Shown: positions 57,612-64,000 of the stretch, piece after piece
Numbering within the stretch: the stretch's first letter is position 1
How the letters are laid out: every line of letters starts with the position of its first letter
From: Xylophilus ampelinus
GTDB taxonomy: Bacteria > Pseudomonadota > Gammaproteobacteria > Burkholderiales > Burkholderiaceae_C
DNA length: 64,000 nucleotides
Reading direction: 5' to 3'
NCBI RefSeq assembly: GCF_901875635.1
Contig: NZ_CABFMN010000069.1
Span: forward strand, 1 to 64,000
Notes under the pieces: generated by a model
What the model saw: only the letters and a program-made list of their open reading frames with translations
The model's database searches: none
Told to the model about the DNA's origin: nothing
Program-made: the position numbers and the translations under genes

Positions 57612-59027
57612 TCAGCCCTTCAACGCGCCGAGGACTTCGTCCAGCATCTTCTTGGCGTCCCCGAACAGCATCCGGTTGTTCTCCTTGTAGAACAGCGGGT
57701 TGTCCACGCCGGCGTAGCCCGAAGCCATGGAGCGCTTCATCACGATCGAGGTCTTGGCCTTCCACACCTCCAGCACGGGCATGCCGGCGATCGGGCTGGT
57801 CGGATCGTCCTGCGCGGCGGGGTTCACGATGTCGTTGGCGCCGATGACCATGGCCACGTCGGTGCCCGGGAAGTCGTCGTTGATCTCGTCCATCTCCATC
57901 ACGATGTCGTAGGGCACCTTGGCCTCGGCCAGCAGCACGTTCATGTGGCCGGGCATGCGGCCGGCCACCGGGTGGATGGCGAAGCGCACCTCCACGCCCT
58001 TGTCGCGCAGGGTCTTCACGATCTCGTTGACGGTGTGCTGCGCCTGCGCCACCGCCATGCCGTAGCCCGGCACGATGACCACGCTCTTGGCCTCGCGCAG
58101 CAGCTCGGCGGTTTCCGCGGCGCTGATGGGGGTGACCTCGCCCTGCGGCTCGGCGGTTGCGGCATCGCCGCTCTTCTTGGCCGGTGCGCCGGAGCCGAAG
58201 CCGCCGGCGATCACGCTGATGAAGTTGCGGTTCATCGCCTGGCACATGATGTAGCTCAGGATCGCGCCCGAGGAGCCCACCAGCGCACCGGTCACGATGA
58301 GCAGGTCGTTGCTCAGCATGAAGCCGGTGGCGGCGGCGGCCCAGCCCGAGTAGCTGTTGAGCATGGACACCACCACCGGCATGTCGGCGCCGCCGATGGC
58401 CATGACCATGTGCACGCCGAAGAGCAGCGCGATCACGGTCATCACGATCAGCGGCAGCATGCCGGTCTGCACGTCGTGCGCGGCGAGGAACTGGCGACCG
58501 AACCCGATCACGACCAGCAGCGCGACCAGGTTGAGCCAGTGGCGGCCCGGTAGCAGCAGCGGCTTGCCGCCGATCTTGCCGTTGAGCTTGCCGAAGGCGA
58601 TGAGCGAGCCGCTGAAGGTGACGGCGCCGATCAGGATGCCGACGTAGATCTCGATCTCATGGATGATCTTCTCGGCGCCCGCGAGCTGGATCGAGGTGTC
58701 GACGTAGCTCGCGAAGCCCACCAGGCAGGCGGCCAGGCCCACCAGGCTGTGCATCAGCGCGACCAGCTCGGGCATCTGCGTCATCTTCACGACCTTGGCC
58801 GCGTACAGGCCGATGCCGCCGCCGATGACCAGCGCGATGACGATCCAGGCGATGCCGCCCGCGCCCACGCGCGGGCCGAACACCGTGGCGAGCACGGCCA
58901 GCGCCATGCCGACCATGCCGAAGACGTTGCCGCGGCGCGAGGTCTCGGGGTTGGAGAGCCCGCCCAGGCTCAGCACGAACAGGATGGCGGCGCCCAGGTA
59001 GGCGACCGTGGCAAGACTTTGGGACAT
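57612..59027 (-). CDS. pntB: NAD(P) transhydrogenase subunit beta
   Basis: A 471-residue membrane protein that, with PntA, couples proton entry to hydride transfer from NADH to NADP+. Eight or nine helices cover residues 1 to about 275, followed by a short Ala/Lys linker. The soluble NADP(H)-binding domain III includes [16 protein letters not shown] and the stretch up to [15 protein letters not shown]. It is normal in length (E. coli 462). GAGGAG precedes the ATG. It lies 34 bases after pntA on the same strand. Confidence 0.95.
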   Translation of the reverse strand: MSQSLATVAYLGAAILFVLSLGGLSNPETSRRGNVFGMVGMALAVLATVFGPRVGAGGIAWIVIALVIGGGIGLYAAKVVKMTQMPELVALMHSLVGLAACLVGFASYVDTSIQLAGAEKIIHEIEIYVGILIGAVTFSGSLIAFGKLNGKIGGKPLLLPGRHWLNLVALLVVIGFGRQFLAAHDVQTGMLPLIVMTVIALLFGVHMVMAIGGADMPVVVSMLNSYSGWAAAATGFMLSNDLLIVTGALVGSSGAILSYIMCQAMNRNFISVIAGGFGSGAPAKKSGDAATAEPQGEVTPISAAETAELLREAKSVVIVPGYGMAVAQAQHTVNEIVKTLRDKGVEVRFAIHPVAGRMPGHMNVLLAEAKVPYDIVMEMDEINDDFPGTDVAMVIGANDIVNPAAQDDPTSPIAGMPVLEVWKAKTSIVMKRSMASGYAGVDNPLFYKENNRMLFGDAKKMLDEVLGALKG

Positions 59028-59061
59028 GTGCGTGTGCTCCTCGTTTTTCTTCTTCTTGTCG

Positions 59062-60702
59062 TTACTTGCGGAACATCGCCAGCATGCGGCGCGTGACCGC
59101 GAAGCCACCGAACATGTTGACGGCCGTGAGCACCAGCGCGGCGAAGGCCAGCCACTGGATCAGCCCGTCGGGCCGGCCGTTGACGCCCAGGGCCGGCGGC
59201 GCGATCTGCACCAGCGCGCCGATGGCGATGATGCTGGAGATGGCGTTGGTCACGCTCATCAGCGGCGTGTGCAGCGCGGGCGTGACGTTCCACACCACCA
59301 TGTAGCCGATGAAGCAGGCCAGCACGAAGACCGTGAAGTGGCCCAGGAAGGCCGCAGGCGCGAAGGCGCCGATGAACCAGAACGCCACCGCCGCGACGGC
59401 GAACAGGATGGCGAGCGTCTTCGCGGGCATCGGCCCGGCGCTGCCATGGCCGTGGCCGCCCTTCTTCTGCTCCACCGGGGCGGCGGCCGCCTTGGGTGCC
59501 GGCGCCGGCGCCTGCTTGAGCGGCGGGGCGGGCCAGGTGATGGCGCCGTCCTTGACCACGGTGAGGCCGCGGATCGCGTCGTCCTCCATGTTCACGACCG
59601 CGACGCCGTCCTTGGCCTTGCACAGCTCCTCGGTCAGGCGCAGCAGGTTGGTGGCGTAGAGCGTGGACGACTGCTTGGCCAGGCGCGAGGCCAGGTCGGT
59701 GTAGCCCACGATGGTCACGCCGTGGCGCACCACGGCCTCGCCGGGCACGGTGAGCTCGCAGTTGCCGCCCTGTTCGGCCGCCATGTCGACGATCACGCTG
59801 CCCGGCTTCATCGACTGCACCATCTCGGCCGTGATGAGCTTGGGCGCCGGCTTGCCGGGGATCAGCGCCGTCGTGATGATGATGTCGGCGTCTTTCGCCT
59901 GCTCCGCATACATCTTGCGCTGCGCGGCCTGGAAGCCTTCGCTCATGACCTTGGCGTAGCCGCCGCCGCCGGAGCCTTCTTCCTCGTAGTCGACCTTGAC
60001 GAACTCGCCGCCCAGCGACTTGACCTGGTCGGCCACCTCGGCGCGGGTGTCGTTGGCGCGCACGATGGCGCCCAGGTTGGCGGCCGTGCCGATGGCCGCC
60101 AGGCCCGCCACGCCGGCGCCGGCGATGAACACCCTGGCCGGGGGCACCTTGCCTGCGGCCGTGATCTGGCCATTGAAGAAGCGACCGAAGGCGTTGGCGG
60201 CCTCGATCACCGCGCGATAGCCCGACACGCCGGCGGTGGAGGTCAGCGCGTCCATCTTCTGCGCCCGGCTCAGCGTGCGCGGCAGGCAGTCGATGGCCAG
60301 CACCGTGGCGTGGCGCGACGCCAGCTGCTGCATCAGCTCGGGGTTCTGCGCCGGCCAGATGAAGTCGATGAGCGTGCCGCCCTCGCGCATCAGCGCCACT
60401 TCGTTGGTGGTGGGCGGGCGGACCTTGAAGACGATGTCGGCCTCGGCCCAGAGCGTGGCGGCATCGGGCACGATCTCGGCGCCGGCGGCACGGTACGCCT
60501 CGTCGCTGAAGTTCGCCGCCTCGCCAGCGCCCGTTTCCACGGCGACGCGAAAGCCCAGCTTGATGAGTTTCTCGACCACGTCGGGCACCGTCGCCACGCG
60601 CTTCTCGCCGGCGAAGATCTCGCGCGGCACGCCGATGCGTTGCGGGGGGACGGCAACACGGGATTCACCCGCCGTCGTCGCGGCAGGGTTGTCTGTCTGC
60701 AT
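59062..60702 (-). CDS. pntA: NAD(P) transhydrogenase subunit alpha
   Basis: A 546-residue subunit carrying the NAD(H)-binding domain I ([37 protein letters not shown], the mobile loop around [13 protein letters not shown]) and, after an Ala/Pro and His/Gly-rich linker (residues 400-435), three to four transmembrane helices. It is full-length, unlike the split alpha1/alpha2 forms. GAGGAG lies 6 bases before the ATG. With pntB it forms a two-gene operon. Confidence 0.95.
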   Translation of the reverse strand: MQTDNPAATTAGESRVAVPPQRIGVPREIFAGEKRVATVPDVVEKLIKLGFRVAVETGAGEAANFSDEAYRAAGAEIVPDAATLWAEADIVFKVRPPTTNEVALMREGGTLIDFIWPAQNPELMQQLASRHATVLAIDCLPRTLSRAQKMDALTSTAGVSGYRAVIEAANAFGRFFNGQITAAGKVPPARVFIAGAGVAGLAAIGTAANLGAIVRANDTRAEVADQVKSLGGEFVKVDYEEEGSGGGGYAKVMSEGFQAAQRKMYAEQAKDADIIITTALIPGKPAPKLITAEMVQSMKPGSVIVDMAAEQGGNCELTVPGEAVVRHGVTIVGYTDLASRLAKQSSTLYATNLLRLTEELCKAKDGVAVVNMEDDAIRGLTVVKDGAITWPAPPLKQAPAPAPKAAAAPVEQKKGGHGHGSAGPMPAKTLAILFAVAAVAFWFIGAFAPAAFLGHFTVFVLACFIGYMVVWNVTPALHTPLMSVTNAISSIIAIGALVQIAPPALGVNGRPDGLIQWLAFAALVLTAVNMFGGFAVTRRMLAMFRK

Positions 60703-60791
60703 GGAAGTCTCCTCGAGGCGACGGGCTGTCGCGAACTCGGGGCGAGCTTACATGAAGATGACAGGCGCTCCTTGTCTCCGACGTTCTTGGA

Positions 60792-60850
60792 TGAAATCAG
60801 CCCGGAGCGCCCGTGGTGTGGGCGCCGATAGCTATGAATATGATAGCAAT
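60792..60850 (-). repeat. Dispersed intergenic repeat, type B (copy 5)
   Basis: On the minus strand: ATTGCTATCATATTCATAGCTA, described here as an inverted TGCTAT/ATAGCA pair, then GGCGCCCACACCACGGGCGC hairpin arms and GGGCTGATTTCA. It lies between the OmpA-like lipoprotein stop and the pntA start. Confidence 0.7.
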
Positions 60851-60869
60851 CGCAGTGCGGGCCTGGGGC

Positions 60870-61742
60870 TCATCGAGCCGCGTCGGCGCGTGCTTCCACG
60901 GCGATGTCGACGCGCCGGTTGGGTGCCAGGCATGCGATCAGCGCACCTCGGGCGCCGGGGCCGCACTGCACCACAGGCTGCGTCTCGCCGCGTCCACTGG
61001 CCACCACGCGCGACGGCGCGATGCCCTGGGCCACCAGGGCGCCGCGCACCGCCTCGGCGCGTTTCTCCGACAGGCGCTGGTTGTATGCGGGGCTGCCCAG
61101 CCGGTCGGCGTGGCCAACGACCTCGATGCGCTCGTAGCGCGTGCCTTCGAGTTGCGAAGCGAGCCGTGCGATCTCTCGGCGCCCCTCGGGCTGCAGGTCG
61201 ATGTCGTCGAAGGCGAAGAGCGCATCGGCGGACAGGCGGAACTGGCGAGCGGGCAGCGCGGAGCTCGCGACCGGCGGTGCGGTGTTCGTCGATGCCATGG
61301 CGATCATCGACGCGCAGCCTGCGGGCTGCCAGTGGAAGCTGCGGGCCAGGTAGTCCTTGTCGAAGATCACCTTGTACTGGCAGGTCGTCACACCGCCGCC
61401 GCTGCGGAAGTTGAAGACGTAGTCCCACTCGCGCACTGCGAACAGCCCTTCGTGGAAATGCGGCCGGCCCAGCAGGTCGTAGAGCTGGTCCTTGGTCAGG
61501 CCTGCGCCCACTGCGCGCAGGTTGTCCAGGTTGGGGAAGGTGCCCTCGGGCTGTGTCGCGTCGCGGCCGATGTCGGGAAACACCACCTCGGCCGCGCGGC
61601 CGTCGTCGCCGATGCCGCGGCTGACGTAGGAGGTGCAACCGGCCGCCAGGGCCAGCGCGGCGCCGGCCGCGGTGACCAGCACCATGCGGCGCAGCTCGGC
61701 CCGGGGCCGGGCGCATGTCTGAGAGATGGAAATGGCGTTCAT
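60870..61742 (-). CDS. Lipoprotein with BamE-like and OmpA C-terminal domains
   Basis: A 290-residue predicted outer-membrane lipoprotein. The lipobox ends at Cys36 (LALAAGCTS). Residues of about 75-150 resemble a SmpA/OmlA (BamE-like) domain: LTKDQLYDLLGRPHFHEG, then the strand segment WDYVFNFR. From about residue 170 there is an OmpA-like peptidoglycan-binding domain (FAFDDIDLQPEGRREI, VVGHADRLGSPAYNQRLSEKR). AGGGAG precedes the ATG, and the gene starts 50 bases after the stop of the trimeric autotransporter. It may help the adhesin assemble or anchor it to the wall; that is inference. Confidence 0.8.
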   Translation of the reverse strand: MNAISISQTCARPRAELRRMVLVTAAGAALALAAGCTSYVSRGIGDDGRAAEVVFPDIGRDATQPEGTFPNLDNLRAVGAGLTKDQLYDLLGRPHFHEGLFAVREWDYVFNFRSGGGVTTCQYKVIFDKDYLARSFHWQPAGCASMIAMASTNTAPPVASSALPARQFRLSADALFAFDDIDLQPEGRREIARLASQLEGTRYERIEVVGHADRLGSPAYNQRLSEKRAEAVRGALVAQGIAPSRVVASGRGETQPVVQCGPGARGALIACLAPNRRVDIAVEARADAAR

Positions 61743-61792
61743 GCTTTGTGCTCCCTGGTCTTGTTGTCGTCCGATGTCGTCGTCAGCGGCGA

Positions 61793-64000
61793 TCACCACT
61801 GGAAACCCGCGCCAACCGAGACGCCCACGTCGCCGCGCGTGTTGGCGGAGCCGGTGATCTTGGTGACCCATTTGCCGTTGTCGGATATCTTCGACAGGCC
61901 GATGGCGATGGCCGTCTGGCCCTTGAAGCTCGCAGCGCCGGCTGCCAGCATGCTCTTGCCCGGCAGATAGGCCTGCGGCATTCCGGCCATGGCCATCGCG
62001 GCCGCCACACCGGCCTGGGCGTCCCTTCGGTTGTCGACCATCTCCTGACGCAGGGTATTGACGTTGTTGTTGACAGTGCCGAGTCCGGCGCTGAGCTGGT
62101 TGACGTTCACCGCGTCGGTGCCGTTGACGCCCGGCGCGACGTTGGTGATGGTCTGCCCGCCCGCGCTGATGCCGTTGACCGTCATGCTTGGCCCGTTGGC
62201 GATGCTCACGCCGTTGTTGGTGATGCTGGTGCCACCCACCGTCACGCTGGTGAAGTTCGGGTTGTCGTTGACCGCGAATGTCATGTTGGTGCCGTTCTGT
62301 GTGAGCACCACGTTGTTGCCCGCCGTGTACGTCGCCGTGCCTCCTGCACCCACGTTGGCCACGCTGGTGCCGATGGCAATGCCGGTGCCCGTTTGCGCGG
62401 TGGTCACGTTGATGCCGGCACCGGCCATGACCGACAGGTTGTTGATCGCCTGGTTGGTCGCGTACAGCTGGCTGCCGTTCACCGCGTCCGTGCTGCTGGC
62501 ATTGAGCTGGCCGGCCGCCACGTTCGTCACCTGGCGCTCGCCGCCCACCGATCCGACGCTCACCACGCCGGTGGAGGTGCCGCCGGCGAAGGTGTAGCTC
62601 GTGCCCTGGATCGTCGTGCCGGTGGTGGAGGTCGTCGCGCCGGTGGTGCTGTTGGCGCCCAGAGCCACGCTGTTGCCCGTGGTGGCCGAGGCATTGGTGC
62701 CCATGGCCACCGAGTTGGCGGCGCTGGCCGAGGCGCCGATGCCCGAGGCGATGGCGCCCTGCGCCGTCGCGCCGTTGTTGGCGTAGTTGCCGTCGGTGTT
62801 GGTGCCGCCGTTGACGCTGTAGAAGTGCGTGTTGGCGTTGTTGACGATGTTCACGATCTGCCCGCCGATCGCGTTGACCTGGCTGGCCACCGAGTACAGC
62901 TGGCTGCCGTTGACGGCGTCGGTGCTGGTGGCCGTGATGGCGCCGGGTGCCACGTTGACGATCTGGCGCTCGGCGCCGACTGCACCGACGCTGACCACGC
63001 CCGACGCCGTGCCGGCGAAGCCGCTGTAGGTGACCAGGGGGCCGCTCGAATAGCTGGTGGTGCCGTCCGGGTTCAGGGTCGCCACGACGCTTGGGATCGA
63101 GGCGCTGGTCACTTGCACGGCCGCCTTGTCGGCGCTGTTGTTGCCCAGCACGACGGCGTTGGCCTGGGTGGTCGTGACACCGTTGCCGAGGACGAAAGTG
63201 TTGTCCTGAGCGATGGTGTTGTTGTTGCCGAAGGCGTAGCTGCCTGTGCCGCTGACGACGTTGGGGTCGCCGAAGGCGCCGGAGTTCTTTCCGCTGACCA
63301 CGTTGCCCGTGCCGATGGCGATGCTGCTTTCACCCGTGGCCTGGGCACCGGTGCCCATGGCAATGGCATTGGTGGCGCCGGCCGTCGCCTGCGTCCCGAG
63401 GCCGATCGAATCCGTGCCGCTGGCCACTGCGCCGGTGACACCGGGGCCGGTGCCGATCGCCACGCTGCGAACACCGCTGGCGGCGCTGCGCGAACCCAGC
63501 GCGACGGCGCGATCGCCCTGCGCCGACGAGTTGCGCCCGGCTGCCAGCGCTTCAGAGCCGAAGGCAGAGGCGTTGGCGCCCAGAGCCGTCGCGGCAATGC
63601 CCTCTGCCCTGGCAGTCGAGCCTATCGCCACTGCACCGTCGCCCACCAGGGTGTGGGAGCCCAAGGCGGTCGAGGAGGCGGCAGCGGCGTTCGCCTGGTA
63701 GCCCAGGGACACCGAGTCCTGCCCGGCACTGGTCGCCGCGCCTACGGAGACGCCATAGGCATTGGTGGTCGACGCGCCCCATCCGACGGCGACGCCGCCG
63801 GTCGCGCCCGAAGCCACGGTGGCGCCTGTACCTGCCGCCACGGAGTTCGTTCCGCCCGCACTGCTTGCGCTCCCCACCGCCACGTCCCCTTCGAGGGCTG
63901 CCGATGCATCGCGGCCGATGGCGATGGCATTCACGCCGCTGGCTCCGAGGTTGTCCTCGTTGCCCCCGCCGGTCGAATTGACGCTGAAGTACTTGGTCTT
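61793..64000 (-). CDS. YadA-like trimeric autotransporter adhesin, 3' part
   Basis: A surface adhesin cut by the window edge: 735 codons are visible and the frame is still open at 64000. Three regions are seen in order. First is a head of about 14-residue YadA repeats with xAxxxG patterns such as AIAIGRDASA, SVAMGTNASA and SIAIGTGN. Next come stalk and neck units with TSTDAVNGSQLY, SSTDAVNGSQLY and NGTDAVNVNQL. Last is the roughly 85-residue membrane anchor (NNVNTLRQEMVDNRRDAQAG, ending VGAGFQW), whose terminal aromatic residue fits beta-barrel insertion. Such proteins form trimers and mediate adhesion, biofilm or aggregation. An OmpA/BamE-like lipoprotein gene follows. Confidence 0.93.
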   Translation of the reverse strand, partial: KTKYFSVNSTGGGNEDNLGASGVNAIAIGRDASAALEGDVAVGSASSAGGTNSVAAGTGATVASGATGGVAVGWGASTTNAYGVSVGAATSAGQDSVSLGYQANAAAASSTALGSHTLVGDGAVAIGSTARAEGIAATALGANASAFGSEALAAGRNSSAQGDRAVALGSRSAASGVRSVAIGTGPGVTGAVASGTDSIGLGTQATAGATNAIAMGTGAQATGESSIAIGTGNVVSGKNSGAFGDPNVVSGTGSYAFGNNNTIAQDNTFVLGNGVTTTQANAVVLGNNSADKAAVQVTSASIPSVVATLNPDGTTSYSSGPLVTYSGFAGTASGVVSVGAVGAERQIVNVAPGAITATSTDAVNGSQLYSVASQVNAIGGQIVNIVNNANTHFYSVNGGTNTDGNYANNGATAQGAIASGIGASASAANSVAMGTNASATTGNSVALGANSTTGATTSTTGTTIQGTSYTFAGGTSTGVVSVGSVGGERQVTNVAAGQLNASSTDAVNGSQLYATNQAINNLSVMAGAGINVTTAQTGTGIAIGTSVANVGAGGTATYTAGNNVVLTQNGTNMTFAVNDNPNFTSVTVGGTSITNNGVSIANGPSMTVNGISAGGQTITNVAPGVNGTDAVNVNQLSAGLGTVNNNVNTLRQEMVDNRRDAQAGVAAAMAMAGMPQAYLPGKSMLAAGAASFKGQTAIAIGLSKISDNGKWVTKITGSANTRGDVGVSVGAGFQW
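62461..62569 (-). repeat. Neck/stalk repeat unit of the adhesin (copy nearer the anchor)
   Basis: This encodes GVVSVGSVGGERQVTNVAA, then SSTDAVNGSQLYAT. The unit at 62893-63001 encodes the matching GVVSVGAVGAERQIVNVAP and TSTDAVNGSQLYSV. The two are 432 bases apart, so they are diverged internal duplications in the adhesin stalk. Confidence 0.8.
62893..63001 (-). repeat. Neck/stalk repeat unit of the adhesin (copy nearer the head)
   Basis: Partner of the unit at 62461-62569. It encodes GVVSVGAVGAERQIVNVAP and TSTDAVNGSQLYSV. The preceding head repeats (from about 63140 to 63900) are shorter and more irregular. Confidence 0.78.

Noticed and set aside
63140..63900. Regularly spaced short repeats as a CRISPR array
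   Set aside because: They are the codons of YadA-type head repeats in an open adhesin frame, with no constant repeat sequence at the DNA level.

Overview
The window is a very GC-rich, densely coded chromosomal segment from a betaproteobacterium, most likely a member of the Comamonadaceae (Burkholderiales). The clues are a Bug-type periplasmic binding protein, a TTG-started HU protein with a Lys/Ala tail, and many copies of a short hairpin repeat that I remember from Comamonadaceae genomes. The genus cannot be decided from the sequence. I see no rRNA, tRNA, CRISPR, transposase or phage gene. Both edges cut genes: an AraC-type regulator at the left and a trimeric autotransporter at the right.

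Region 1 (1-12100): the end of an AraC regulator, then an isolated ATP synthase c-subunit-like gene. A ten-gene minus-strand run follows. In transcription order it encodes a SnoaL-like protein, an FAD amine/amino-acid oxidase, a complete Opp/Dpp-type ABC importer (binding protein, two permeases, two ATPases), a zinc amidohydrolase, a COG0523 GTPase and an EamA exporter. It looks like an uptake-and-degradation system for an unidentified peptide-, amide- or amine-like compound. A MocR/GntR regulator diverges from it.

Region 2 (12100-20000): the MocR gene is followed, after a 360-base gap, by a taurine/sulfonate-type ABC transporter (tauABC, no tauD nearby). Convergent to it is a LysR / adenosine-deaminase-like / Bug-protein run. 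Region 3 (20000-29400): uvrA with an in-frame palindromic insertion, a ClC channel, ssb, HU, a tiny membrane protein, katG with an OxyR-like dyad upstream, and a Nudix hydrolase with an interrupted Nudix box.

Region 4 (29600-47500) is the centrepiece: an alpha-glucan/trehalose cluster on the plus strand. It holds glgX, glgB, glgE, a treS-maltokinase fusion, a small multi-TM channel-like gene overlapping treS, treZ, and a 1702-residue MalQ-TreY fusion; a DUF3606 gene follows. Together these can convert trehalose to maltose-1-phosphate to glucan (TreS-Mak, GlgE, GlgB) and return glucan to trehalose (GlgX, MalQ, TreY, TreZ), a cycle typical of osmotic and desiccation tolerance. No glgA, glgC or glgP is present.

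Region 5 (47500-64000): small hypotheticals, a luciferase-like monooxygenase, an outer-membrane barrel protein, an MTA/SAH nucleosidase, two acyl-CoA ligases flanking an orphan molybdenum hydroxylase large subunit, pntAB transhydrogenase, a BamE-OmpA-like lipoprotein, and the 3' part of a YadA-like adhesin. Eight copies of two related intergenic hairpin repeats are spread through the window.
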